Below the pieces are notes generated by a model. The model ran no database searches, was not told the origin of the DNA, and saw nothing but the letters and a program-made list of their open reading frames with translations. A stretch of DNA of 64,000 nt from Jaapia argillacea MUCL 33604 (taxonomy: Eukaryota > Basidiomycota > Agaricomycetes > Jaapiales > Jaapiaceae), in NCBI GenBank assembly GCA_000697665.1, contig KL197732.1:246316-310315 (forward strand). Reading direction: 5' to 3'. Numbering within the stretch: the stretch's first letter is position 1; the number at the start of each line of letters is the position of its first letter. Shown one piece after another: positions 1 through 11,360 of this stretch. The position numbers and the translations under genes are program-made.

Positions 1-225
1 TGGATCGGTGGCTCAGTGGCTCTCAGTGGCCTCTTTGTGGAACCGGTCGTAAAGGCACAGCTCCCCAAGCGTGATCTCGCTTTGGTGATATTTCGTATTT
101 GCACCTGGCCAAAGCCGGAATCACTGATTGCAAAGGGCGTCGGCCGTGTAAGGGTATCTAGCAGGACTTCCAGATATCTGACCAAGAGGGTATCCATTCA
201 GCTTGAGGTTGTCCTCCGAGTTCAT
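1..225 (-). CDS. possible 5' end of an unknown gene, cut by the left edge
   Basis: On the minus strand an ATG at 225 opens a frame to 125, followed by a plausible 49-nt GT-AG intron (124..76) and a second open stretch from 75 to the window edge in matching phase. The product begins MNSEDNLKLNGY. No family is recognised and about 58 residues are visible. Splice signals and frame continuity are the only support; the stretch could equally be non-coding. Confidence 0.22.
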
Positions 226-753
226 TCGTAATGGTCGTCGTCAAAAGCTGAAGTCACAGACAGCTGAGAGCCTGAACTTGGCGAGTTGGAAACGCCACCG
301 GCAAGGTCCGTACCTGACATCCATCAACGTTTTGGGATTTCTTCTGCATCTATCATAGTTGCTACCCACTGTGTCCTCTACTCTTTTAGACCTAGTCGTC
401 CGCTTGGCTAAGAACTTTGGTTAATATGACCTGGAAAGGTTGATTTACAAGCAAGGGTTTCAAACTTTACGGAGCAGCTTCTCGTACCAAGACGAGCCAC
501 TTTGCGATGATACGCTATTTGGAGCGCCATTTGCTAGGTTGTTTCTAGAGAGTCTGCTGCTAAAATTCGTGTGCTGCAGATTCGAGAACTTGAAGCTTGT
601 CATCGTGAGCCACGCCTCATCACGATCACGAGGCTGTGACGATCGTGTTGTATCGATGGCAACGGGCGCCTATCTTAACTCTGATAACTCCAAAGGTTTC
701 CCAGCTCTTGTCGTTGGTTGATCGAGGACGTCTCAACCTCCGGGATCCTGGTC
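226..753. other. intergenic, 528 bp, no gene seen
   Basis: Short open frames exist on both strands but none starts with a good ATG, shows family resemblance or splices convincingly. It probably holds the promoter and 5' UTR of the F-box gene that starts at 754. Confidence 0.4.
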
Positions 754-2708
754 ATGTCGGTCAGGGTGAAGTCATCCTGTAACTCACTCGCGAAAGGTCG
801 ACCTCGTAGACCCATTCAGCCAGTCGACACGAATCTCCAATCATACGATCGCACCGACCCTTTCACGGCATTCAATGTCCTCAGAAAGCTCCTGGCCGGT
901 CTTGTCTCACGTATCGGCGGGTGCCAATACAAGTTGACTCCCCAGGAACATAAACTCTCCATCCATCTTCTCAGCATTGTCGAACCCTTTGTTGGGCTTT
1001 CACCCTCACAGCGCACCATCACCCAACAACCTACGGAAATCCTCGATGCTATTGTCTACCATCTCGACTCGAAACGCGACCTGCTGGCATTGGGTCTCAC
1101 TTGCCGGCGCCTTCACGGTATCGTATTCCCCCGTCATTACGATTATCGAATCATCCGGTGCAAAGTTAGTTCCATCCGAGTATGGAACCACCTCGTCGTC
1201 CACAAGTCGTTGGCTCGCAATGTCAGACGATTGGAGATATTGGACGAACGCTCGTCGGGACATGAGTTCATTCCTCGAGGTATCTTGACGTCCGATACTG
1301 ACCTTGAGTCGACCGACGATGAACTCGGAATGCACGTTAAGCAAGAACGGTATCTCGTTGCGGCGTTGCTGAAGATGACAGCTCTGCAGTCATTTATCTG
1401 GTCTTGCAATCATTCGCCGATGTGTATCGACGATGTATGGCCCACTCTTATGAAGTTTCAGTCCCTCAGGGAAGTCGAAATCAACGATAATCTCGTGTTC
1501 AGTGGGAGTCGTCGGGAGGAGGGAGCGAGTGAACCCACCACCAAGGCTCGAGTACGCCCTTTCACCATTGATGTGGTAACAGCGACAACTTACTTCACAC
1601 ACAGATGCTCGATCTCAAGAACGTGAGCCTACGTGCTACAAAGCACTCGTATGGCTCCACCAAGAATCCCGATCTCATCCGTATCTTCAATCTTTTGAAT
1701 CAATGTCCTATTCTCGAGGTAGACACACCCATTGAAACAACCTCCGCCATCTCACCGATTTGTTTCCCAGTCCTTATCTGTTGGCTACGATCGCCCTAAC
1801 GGGATCGGCTACTCGAATCCTCTCGCAGATAACTTCTTCCTCTGCGGTAGATGGCCTCTTCTTCGCACACTCGTTCTTACAAACCTCAATTGCACATACA
1901 ATCAAGGCCGCGAAGTTGCATCGACGTTCTTCCTCGCTCATCCCAACCTCGAAGTACTTCACATCGATATCGGGTTTCACGTCCCCAATCCCGGAGGAGG
2001 AATCGGCAAAGGCCTGATCGAATTCGCACCAAACTCATTACCCCGCCTCCGAGAATTGAAGAGTAATATGGAAGTCATAAACGCCATCTTACAATGTCCT
2101 TGTGATCAACCACGTCCGCTCGAGACCCTCAAAGGTGTCAAGTTCAGCTCGTTGCCCGTCACGCACGGTACCCTACTCGCAAATCTGGCCAAGCATGGGG
2201 GTGAGCTGAGGAGGGTAGAGCTCGCTGGATGGAATGAGATGGATGATCTGAAGCGGATGTTTGAATGTTGGCCGAAACTGACATGGTTAGACTTGGGTAG
2301 GAGAGCGAATGTATTTGGAATGTCCAATGTGAACAAACCCAACCCAAACGTTGCCAACGTCGTAAGTTATTCCATCGCATTGCCATTTCCTCTACTAATC
2401 ATTGTTGAATCGTGTCACCAAAGGTCGAATGGGCCACACTCCTCTCGAGTCTCCCAGAATTGACCACCCTTCATGGCGTTCGCTTCTTCCATGAAGTATC
2501 CGCAGCGGGCGACCATCAGAACAATGTACACCTCGGTGTCTCCGATCGGAGTCGGATTCGCAAGAATGACGAGATTGCATCTATGCTTTCGTGGAAGTGT
2601 CCGAAATTGAGGAGGCTTGATCATTGGGAGGAAGGTTCTGGGAAGGTTATCATCCTTTTGCGAGATGGGGAGAAGGTCAAGTATGAAGTTCGTAGAGTGA
2701 AGGCGTGA
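754..2708 (+). CDS. F-box protein, long form, probably with leucine-rich C-terminus
   Basis: Four exons, 754..1551, 1605..1718, 1771..2361 and 2424..2708, all introns phase 0, give 595 residues. The F-box lies at about residues 92-131 (QPTEILDAIVYHLDSKRDLL, then TCRRLHGIVFP). The rest has leucine-rich-repeat-like stretches such as LRTLVLTNLNC and LTWLDLGRRANV, as in fungal F-box/LRR proteins. By family, F-box proteins bind Skp1 in SCF ubiquitin ligases and select substrates with the C-terminal part; the substrate here is unknown. It differs from the other nine F-box genes in this window: longer, four exons, no LELYSHIF signature and no C-terminal tryptophan module. The start at 754 is the first ATG in the open frame; an earlier exon cannot be excluded. 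Confidence 0.75.
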
Positions 2709-3198
2709 GAGGCTTTGGTCGATTGGAGCCTGGGACAATCCATGTACTATGTAGTGTAAATTTATAGCCTTGTATATCAACCTCTCCCTTGGGTTGGCAC
2801 ACAGAATCCCGGCGCTCTTCAGTGTGACCGGGCCCTCGTCGCGGCGGCACATGCCATTACCACCTTGCATCAATTTCCCCCATCTCCTCGATATTACTCC
2901 CAAGTTGAACTGTCGGATCCACGGACTAGTGCTTAGCCCAAATATATAATCTCGTTGTTCAACAGCCCCTTCACCTCCGACCGCAGAATCAGAGCTCGGC
3001 CCGCTAGGGGGGGTACGTGACGACCCTTGTGACAAGTGGATTCAACTTCAAGTTGAGCTCGCGTTTTGTTTCCGCCTTGAATGAAGCTTGAAGCTCAGGA
3101 ATCGCTCATTCTCAGTGTCACATCCAACAGACATTACTACAGGCCATATCTTGTGAAATATAATGCATCCCGAGGACTCAGGGCAAGTGAATTTCTCA
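2709..3198. other. intergenic, 490 bp
   Basis: It separates two co-directional F-box genes. Nothing structured is recognised beyond presumed terminator and promoter sequence. Confidence 0.4.
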
Positions 3199-4461
3199 AT
3201 GGACTCGTCATCTTCGACGTCAGGTCCCTCTCATTGTTTGCTAACTTGAACTTCCGGACTTCTCCAGGATTCCGCTTCAGCGTGAGGCACCTCGACCAAC
3301 ACTTCCAGTGGAATTGTACTCGCATGTCTTCGCCTTCATTTATCGAGACCCCGATTTATGCCGATTTGCTCTCGTTTCCCGCATGTTTTACCGCGAAACC
3401 ATCCCATTCCTCTATCACACCATCGATCTGAGCGTTCAATGGAATCGGATATTCTCGTTTGGTCTCGCAATCAAGTCCAATCCTGAGCTGGCGCTACATG
3501 TCCGGGTTTTGACATTGGCACTCTGGTCTGATGCGCCCACCGATCTCGAGGACCTTATCGGCGAGATTCTGTGCCGAGTCCAAAACCTCCGCACCCTTAC
3601 TATGGAACCAAGTTCTCGCGAGTTCGAGGACTTTCCTGGACTTACTCGGGGCATCCCTTTCCAACTTCATACCTTTCACAACCACTGCCTCGATCTGCCA
3701 GACACTATCTCCTTCCTCCGATCACAACCTCACATCACAGATTGGACGCATCTATTCCCACATTGCGGGCAGCGCCCCGTGTTCCTCGAGGGGCACTTAC
3801 CGAATATAACCACCATATGCGTGGAGGCAAGCGTGCTGCAAGCTTTTAACACGGCGCGACCGGTAAAGCAGATGTTCGTATGCTACGACGATGACCATCC
3901 CGAAATGCAAGATTTTACCCCCTTCGGTCTCTTTCGAGAGACCTTGGTCACCCTTTGCTGGGATAGAAGTCTGTCATCGTCCGACGTCGGAGCTCCAGAT
4001 GCCATGGCGTTACTTGTAAAACAGATGCCGCGTCTAAAGCATCTTTGCATTATTGACGTGAACAACGACCGGATCCAGGTATGTGACGACTATCATCCGC
4101 CCGGGCACCATTCAACCCGCGAAACTTTGCACAGGCAGCTGGAACAGCCCAATTGAACCCTTTCGATACTCTCTTGCACTCGCTCTCCCTTTTCAAAAAT
4201 CTGGAGACTTTCGCGTACAGCCCCCCGATCTCCGATACTACCTCGTTCTGGTGGACGGTATGCCGCGACAAAGGTTTCGAGCAAGTTGCTCGGGAGTTAT
4301 TTTCAGCGCAACCTAGGTTGCGTCGAATAACATTTCACGACCACTCTCAACCAGATGTAAAAATGGAAGATTGGGTTACGAATGGGGTGTGTTATGCAAA
4401 GGGTCCAGGGGGTGATACAGCATCCCCTTTGACCTTCGACTCGTGGAAGGAATTGTGGTGA
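3199..4461 (+). CDS. F-box protein, LELYSHIF family, subgroup A
   Basis: Three exons, 3199..3218 (20 nt), 3268..4078 and 4135..4461, give 385 residues. The short first exon is inferred: ATG at 3199, phase 2 donor GTCAGG, and an acceptor that restores the frame to reach LPVELYSHVFAFI (F-box from residue 19). The middle holds the family segments LALHVRVLTLALW and FRETLVTLCWDRSL. The last intron is phase 0 after a CIIDV strand, as in the eight paralogues. The last exon carries FAYSPPISD and SFWW and ends FDSWKELW, the ending of subgroup A (also at 23.6, 25.3 and 30.4 kb). A role as an SCF substrate receptor is inferred from the F-box. The first exon is the least certain part. Confidence 0.75.
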
Positions 4462-4868
4462 TTGCGGAGTTTCCTTTTCGTTTGGGGACCGTCCGTATTA
4501 TTAGGAAGACTTCACCAGACATGACAATTGGGTAGTGGTGTGGGATATCAACGGTGTGGAACAAAAGAGGGACCGTATTGTAATGGAAGTTCAAAAACAT
4601 GTAAACGGGGAGAGTAGAGAGTAAAGTTCCGTGGGGACGGGAATAATCAGGAAAGAGTGACATCTACACAGAATGGAGGATGGCCGTACTAATGCGGCGA
4701 TTCGACGTTGACCTTGGCTACCTGTCGCCGCTGAGATCAGGGACTCGGAATAGTGACGATGACTGGAATGGGTGTATGGGGTTTTCCCTGAGCGTGTCTT
4801 GGGACTAAGTTGTAAAGCACTCCCCTACTAGTCCCACCGACTGCAACCATCCCATATCCGCGCCACTG
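4462..4868. other. intergenic, 407 bp, between convergent genes
   Basis: This lies between the 3' ends of two F-box genes in opposite orientation. No coding signal or repeat is seen; it presumably holds both polyadenylation regions. Confidence 0.4.
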
Positions 4869-6105
4869 TCACCAATCCTCCCAACCAAATTTCAGCACAG
4901 CAGGATTCTCCTGGATGTTGTTCATATCATCCTTGGAGAACGCTATCGCAGGAAAAACGGAGATGTAATCCACGCATATTGGAGTAGTTGGAAATTTTAT
5001 TTCGCGGAGATATGGATTAGAGGAAAAGATCTCGCGAGCAACCTGTGTAGCCCCTCTAGACAGCACCGCCCACCAGAAAGAACTGATATCCCAGGAAGCC
5101 GGGCTGTATTCGAACGTATGCAGCTTCTTGAAAAGGGACAGCGAGCTGAGAAAACGTATGAAGGTTGCATCGACGGATTGGTTCTCTGCCTGATTGAATG
5201 AAGGCCTCGTTAAGGTTGACACTATCGGGAGGCTGAGAAGGACATACCAACTCGATACGCCCATCTAGGATGGAAAGCCGTCCAAGATGAGGTAATTTCT
5301 CTCCAATGAATCCCATCAGAGCAGGGCAGTCGACGTCTCCGTTGCAATTCTCTCGATCCAAGATCAGCGATACCAATGTCTCACCAAAGAGACTGAGGTT
5401 CGTCAGCATCGAAGTCCCAAATTCGATCTCTCCTTCAAAATAATGAAGAAAAAGTTCCCTCAAAGGCCGAGGTCCCTGGAAGGCAAATAAGATCTCCACG
5501 TCCGCTTCCATGCTTGTCAGGTTAGGCAGAAATGACTTCGGAAACCTGGTCTCGCCAGACATGAAGAAAGGACGGCGGTGTGTGAAGCGTTGGATCGTGG
5601 GCTGACGGTGTAAGAAGTCGATTACGTCCAGGATATTCAACGATATGTTGTGGAAGGTGTGAAGTCGGAACGAACAATCACGAAGAACCATCGCGTGACC
5701 CTCAGACCAGTGATCGCCGACCATGGTAGCTAAAGCGCGAAGGTTGTTAACTGCGGAGAGAATCTTTCGGCATGCGGTGAACATGAAAGCCTGGGATGTA
5801 GGTCGACCACGACCATCAACTGCCGGTGCAGCTTCGAACCAGAATGCGATGGTGAGTTCCTCGACGAATGTCCCTAGGATCCTATTCGTCTCCATTGTCC
5901 ATGCAAACGATATGACTTGTTCCTCGTCCAGCGTAAGATTTACGCGGTGGTAGAGTTTCGGGACGGCTTCTTGGTAGAAGGAACGGGAGGATAGGCAGAT
6001 TTGGCACAGGTCTTGGTTGTCGGATACGAAGGAGAAGATGTGGGAGTACAGTTCCAACGGCAACATCAGAAACGCATTGGGATGGGTTTGAGGCTGGAGT
6101 GCCAT
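4869..6105 (-). CDS. F-box protein, LELYSHIF family, subgroup B
   Basis: Two exons, 6105..5248 and 5189..4869, with a 58-nt phase-0 intron, give 392 residues. The F-box begins at residue 15 (LPLELYSHIFSFVSDNQDLC) and is followed by FYQEAVPKLYHRVNLT. The C-terminal exon has FEYSPASWD, SSFWW and a final LKFGWEDW. The ATG at 6105 is chosen because the F-box follows at once; the frame stays open upstream to 6228, so a longer N-terminus is possible. This member lies in inverted orientation to the F-box gene at 3.2 kb, suggesting movement within the family by inverted as well as direct duplication. Function beyond Skp1 binding is unknown. Confidence 0.78.
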
Positions 6106-6497
6106 GGGCTGAATCTGGAGGGTTCGCAATGAAGGATTGGCCAACAGAAGTGCAGTATTAGTCGAAGTACGAGCCTTTCGACAGTAATCAGGATGCTTGG
6201 TACTGTTGACACGAGTCAGGAATAACAAACATCAGAAAGCGTAGTTTTCCTCACCAGCTTCAGAAGCAATAACAGGTGAAAGCATAAGAGGTCGGTGGTG
6301 AGATCGAGGAGAGGATGATGTTGGGTTCGTCGCCGAGTCGCAAGCGCGCGGGGCTAACGTTGGTAGTACTGGTGGCAAAGAGCAAACCAACGTTCCATCC
6401 CACAGCTGGTTACGAGCTTTTGGTCAACGTTTATAATGCCACGGTCGTCACGTATACATATTCTACAAGGCGATTCAAAGATATCGATGACCTATGT
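6106..6497. other. intergenic, 392 bp
   Basis: This is upstream of the minus-strand F-box gene and downstream of the minus-strand dehydrogenase gene. No feature recognised. Confidence 0.4.
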
Positions 6498-7671
6498 TCA
6501 AACCTGAATGACCCCCTTCTCCAATGCAATCTCCGCATTGATGATACTACTCGTTGCAGCCCCCAAAGCCACATTGTTTACCAGTAAAACAAACTTGATA
6601 TCCAACACCGGACACTCCCTCACCCTCCCAACGTTCACGCCAGCTCCTCCCTGGAAATCCCTATCCAACCTCGGCTGTGGGCGATCGACCTCCAAAACAT
6701 CATGGACCACTATCGCTCGCTCAGGGGCAGAGGGACAAACGACCTTGGCCGATTCCTCCGGAATACCAGGAGGGGTGAAAGAAGCGAGGGCTTGACGAAC
6801 TTCTTCAGGAGAGGGCGGAGGTCGTTGAGCGAAACGGACCGAGACGATTTCGGTGTGTCCTTCGATGACGGGTACTCGATTGCAGCTCGCAGACACACGA
6901 AGTGGAGTGTTGGAATGTAAGTCAAAAGACTTCCCATCCTCGGTTAACCCGCCGAGAATTTTCAGAGTCTCGTACTCCATTTTCTCTTCCTCGCCGCCGA
7001 TATACGGAACGACGTTATCGAAAATGTCCAAGCTGGGGACACCAGGGTACCCTGCTCCAGAAATAGCCTGGAGAGTGGTGACCAAGATAGATTCTAAGGG
7101 CCCAAAGGCATGCTCAAGGGCTGCGAGTGGTACGACAAGCCCTGTGGTAGAGCAGTTGGCGTTGGTGACGATGAAACCTTTTTGTAGGCTGTGAAGGGAG
7201 CGTTGGTGAGGAATGATGGAAAGGTGGGAAGAGTTGACCAGCGGGACGATAAGGGGTACGACAGGATCGCGACGGTGGTTCTTCGCGTTGGAGAATACAG
7301 CGAATTCGGCCGCTCTGAACGCAAGTTCTGAGATCAGAATGGGGTTAGACGGATGGGCCAGGGGGGAGAGGGAGAAAGCGCGAACCAATATCTCCAGCGA
7401 CATCTGCATCAAGGCCGGAAAAGATCACGACGCAATCGGCGAACTCTTCTGGTTTACACTCTTTCACGACGATATCCCGGACAGACGATGGGATGGGAGA
7501 TGTCTGCTTCCATCTCACGGCTCTGTGGTATGGTTGACCGGCTGAGCGGGGTGATGCTCCCAGACCAGTGGTATGAAAGAACGGGTGGGCAGCCAGCAGT
7601 AGGATAAAGCGCTGTCCGACTGTGCCAGTGGCGCCCAGCACTCCTACGTTCACTTGCTTTGGTTGCGACAT
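6498..7671 (-). CDS. HOM2: aspartate-semialdehyde dehydrogenase
   Basis: Two exons, 7671..7386 and 7327..6498, with a 58-nt phase-1 intron, give 371 residues, close to the usual fungal length. It reduces beta-aspartyl phosphate to aspartate semialdehyde with NADPH, the shared step towards threonine, methionine and (in bacteria and plants) lysine; the enzyme is cytosolic. The N-terminal nucleotide-binding loop is VGVLGATGTVGQRF (from about residue 9). The catalytic cysteine lies in NANCSTTG (about C154) and the acid-base histidine in IEGHTE (about H253). The start ATG is directly before the Rossmann strand, as in orthologues. Two F-box genes and the tRNA ligase surround it; no functional link to them is apparent. 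Confidence 0.93.
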
Positions 7672-8156
7672 TCCGATCTGAATTGGGGGGTCAAAAACAC
7701 AGTATTGCTCGAGTGTATATAGCCGTACTCACCGAACTTAGCTTAATCACAGGGAATTCAGAGTAGAGTCGGTTTGCGTCAAGTTTGCGTGATCGCTGCA
7801 CGAGTATTCGCGACACTGGAACAGCCTAGCAAGCGTCCGGAACAAGCCACCGCGAGTTCAGGGAGGAGGGCGGGCAACTAGTCGAGGGAAACAAAAAAAC
7901 TCGTCGGAAATAATCCGAATCCATGATCAGATGGATAAGTAGCCTTTATGAAGGTAAAGTCAAGGAATTTTTCCGACGAATGAGTCAATGACTAGGACTA
8001 AGGACAAGGTCCACCAGATGGTCTGTGGTCGCTGAGGTCCATGGACTGGGTCCACGGACGATACTGTATCTGACTCTGAGGACGTGGGGTGGAAAGCAGA
8101 GGGGGGATACTACTATTGGTACATGGATATTGGGTATGATACATTGTGAATGTCCC
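7672..8156. other. intergenic, 485 bp; promoter of the dehydrogenase gene
   Basis: The stretch just upstream of the minus-strand start at 7671 contains a GTGAGT donor-like site, so an intron in the 5' UTR is possible. Otherwise nothing is recognised. Confidence 0.35.
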
Positions 8157-10872
8157 TTACGAGAAAAGTCCTTTAAGCCTCCCCTTCACCTCCAAGCCCT
8201 CCAGCTCCACAGATCCCACTTTCTCTCCCTTCCGCCATTTCTCCACCAACTCTTTGGCTTCGACCGGTTTGATGTCCTTGTTCTTCGTTCCAACCGTGAT
8301 GTGTAACCTATCCCTCACCTCATGAGGTAGCTTCGAAATAAACTCTTGGGCTTCCTGACCCTTTGCATCCCCCTCAGAATCGACAGCCAAATCCTCGACC
8401 GTGACAGCCATAACACGATCGTTCCAGACGACGTGACCTAGCTTTGCTTTGAACAAGGGCCCGGTCGGAAGTTTGTGGATCCCCATACACCGCTCCCACA
8501 GATCCACCTCTTCTCGATGGTTGTTGAAGTGGGCGATCGTAACGTGGGGTCGTTTGGCCACCCGGTTCTCAGCCTTGATACCCTTGAAGAAGTCTTGACC
8601 CTCCTTCGGCACATTTGTCGGACCCATAGCCTTGGAGAGAACATCCTCCAAGTCCACTTCAGGAAGAAGCCCAAAGTATCGAGGAAGGGCCGCCTTCTCC
8701 GTCTGCTTCTCGTTCTTCTTCGTCTTGGGCTCGTATCCAGCAGCAGCATCCAGCGCCTCCTGGATCTTCTCTTCCGAGGGTCTCTCAACCCCAAGCACTT
8801 TCACACATACACCGATAACTCTCTTGAGTGCCTGCTCAAAGTTATCCTCGATGTTCATCTCTACAGAGACATCGACTTCGTCGTCGGAAAGTTCCTCCGC
8901 CTCGCTCAGGAACTTCCAGATGACTTCCTCGTGGGTTTTTGCAAGGGTATCAGCACGAAGGGTTTGGTGTTTGTCACCGCGTGCGAGGACGCGATCACCG
9001 CAAATACGATGTACCATCGCTGGTGGGATGTCGAACGTCCAGCTCAGGGCCAGGAGCCGAACAGGTGGGGAAATCTTTTCGATAGCGTCGCGGAGGGCTT
9101 GACGGTGAAGGCGTAGGTGATTGTTTCTTGTAGTGATTAGTCAGATGGATGGTATACCATAGGGAATCGAAACTCACTTGTCTGCGATTACAACGTCGTG
9201 ATTATCCAGTAGCTTGACGACATTTTTGACGAACGCGGGACCCGGTTTCTTGGCATGAACATCGTCGCTCTGAGTGTGACCGAACCCAAAGAGATGAACG
9301 AGGGCAACGGCAAGTGTTGTTTTACCTGAAGAAAACGATCAGAAATCGCGAGGAAAATGAGGCCAAGTGGAATTTAGATAACATACCGACACCTGGGACT
9401 GCAACGGGAACAATGATAGTCTTCCCAAACTGCTTCTCCCCATCAACTTGTACCGGATCGTTCAAATCCCCAGCAGCCTCAACCGCAGCCGATACCTCAA
9501 TGCCCTTCTTCGTCTTCATCCACTCCAAGAACCGCTCCCTGGTCGCGATGATCCCATGCCCGTTCGTATAGCCATCAAACTGTGCTCTATCCCTCTTGAT
9601 CTCCTCAACAACCCACTTGACATACAACTTCGTCTCCAGCCTCTTCATCCTATGCTTCGATAACTGGCCCACGCCCTTACCGCTTAACACCTGCTTGGTC
9701 AGTTCCCTCCAGTCGCGATACATCATGTAGGGTTCGTCGAATTTCACTTTGAAGAAGAACGAGGAACCGGGTTCATACGGTGAGGCAGAAACATTGTTAG
9801 TGTTGCCTTTGGTTGGAGGTTCGGTAACATGCGTGCGCACGACGAAACCTTCGATCGCTTCCCCACCCCAAGAACCAGTCTCTGCGACTTCTTCGGTGAA
9901 CTTTTTGACTTCGGGTATCGACTTGAGTTCGGTGGAGGGTGTCTCTATGAAACCCCATTCCCGGGCAAAGGCATTGACCTGGTCGGGAGGCATTGTACGG
10001 AAATGTTTGGAGCAGGCGTTGAGGCCGTGCAAATGGAGACCTGTTTTATCCGGCGGGTATGCGAGGACATGCTCTTCAAAGCCGTCATCGCAAAGCTGGC
10101 GGTCGTGAATAATGAGTGGTGGATTGAGGAAAAGTGGAGCGCAATGCTTACTTCGGCTATGGCTGTCCAGTTTTCCTCCCATAGGACACCTGCAAGGTCG
10201 GCTTCCGTCTTCCCCAACTTCTCGAATTGTTGCTGGAGCCACCATTCACCTCGCTGAGCGTGGCTCTGAGGCGAGTTACCGACTTGACCGAGTGAGTGCT
10301 TTGAGGTGATGACCAGCTTGGTCGAAGTTAGGGCAGCGATGAAGATGATGCACCCATTCGACTTCATTGTGAGGGTATACGGAGGGGCCGTGTGTGCTTC
10401 TAAAGATTCCCACTAGACATAATTTAGGTCAGGCGCGTAAGAAACAAGACTAGCATGACATCAAGGTCGGGTGACAATAGATTCAACACGATCTTTGGTT
10501 TGCCTCACTGCCCACGAACACAGACAACCAAGAAGACGGCAACAGTGAATGGCTTTGGGAATCTCGATCGAACTTTGGACTCACCGTGGTCCAAGGCACC
10601 TCCCCGATATTGAAGAACTTGTCATAGCCTCTCACCACAATACGATACTTCCCGTTCTCTAGCTCTCGAGTGAACAAGCCACGAGCGAGTGTGGGGAACG
10701 GTGATGGGATATCGTAGTATTTGAACTCGTTCATCTTCCAACTCCTAAGCGTGATCTCTGGATCAGCGGGAGCTGCATACTCGGAGGACTTGATCAATTT
10801 GGGAGCCTTGCTTGAGATCCGGTGAAGATCTGCAATGAGCTGCGAGTCCTCCTCTGAGAAATTGGGTGCCAT
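8157..10872 (-). CDS. TRL1: trifunctional fungal tRNA ligase (ligase, kinase, cyclic phosphodiesterase)
   Basis: Five exons, 10872..10585, 10412..10152, 10095..9387, 9325..9178 and 9126..8157, give 791 residues, the usual length. Trl1 seals tRNA halves after intron removal and joins the HAC1-type mRNA in the unfolded protein response. All three domains are visible. The N-terminal adenylyltransferase has the nucleotidyl lysine in KSNGCI (about K113). The middle polynucleotide kinase has the P-loop VAVPGVGKTT, split by an intron in its glycine codon (about 416-423). The C-terminal 2H phosphodiesterase has two H-x-T motifs, PHVTIAHF (about H663) and LHITVG (about H744). It is transcribed away from the HicA-like gene across a shared 488-bp gap. 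Confidence 0.93.
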
Positions 10873-11360
10873 TTTGGAATGTCGAGATCGGTAGACTGGA
10901 TAGACGGGGTCTCGATGAGGGGTAAAGATTGACGGGCGAATGCCCGCGAACCTCAAATAGCGAGATATTTTGAAGGGGAGTCAGAGGGAGTCAGTATGTA
11001 AACGAGTCGTTCAGGTCGCGTCCAACGTCAATCTCTCCGGCTCCGGTCGAAGTCAAAATGACAGATAATAGATGGCAGAGTGAGTATGACCAGAAATATG
11101 TTGACCAGAATCTGTGCGGTCGTAGATTGGTTGTGGTCCAAGAAGCAGGTATTGGAGTGAAATCGGTTGGGTTGCAACGCGCAGGTTGACCTTAAACCAC
11201 CATCTACAACCGTCTACCGCAAACCATTGCGTGTTCCTTTTCGACTTGAAATATTGCTTGATCTTTGCCTACGCCTCGGATTGGTATTATATTCCCGTTC
11301 AACGCGTCCTGTCAACCTCAGGCCGCTCCCTAATACAGATTGCGAACGACCTTCGCCCGC
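10873..11360. promoter_or_regulatory. divergent promoter region between TRL1 and the HicA-like gene
   Basis: 488 bp between two ATGs facing away from each other. A TATTATAT stretch at 11285..11292, about 70 nt before the plus-strand ATG, is a possible TATA-like element. No other motif is asserted. Confidence 0.4.
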
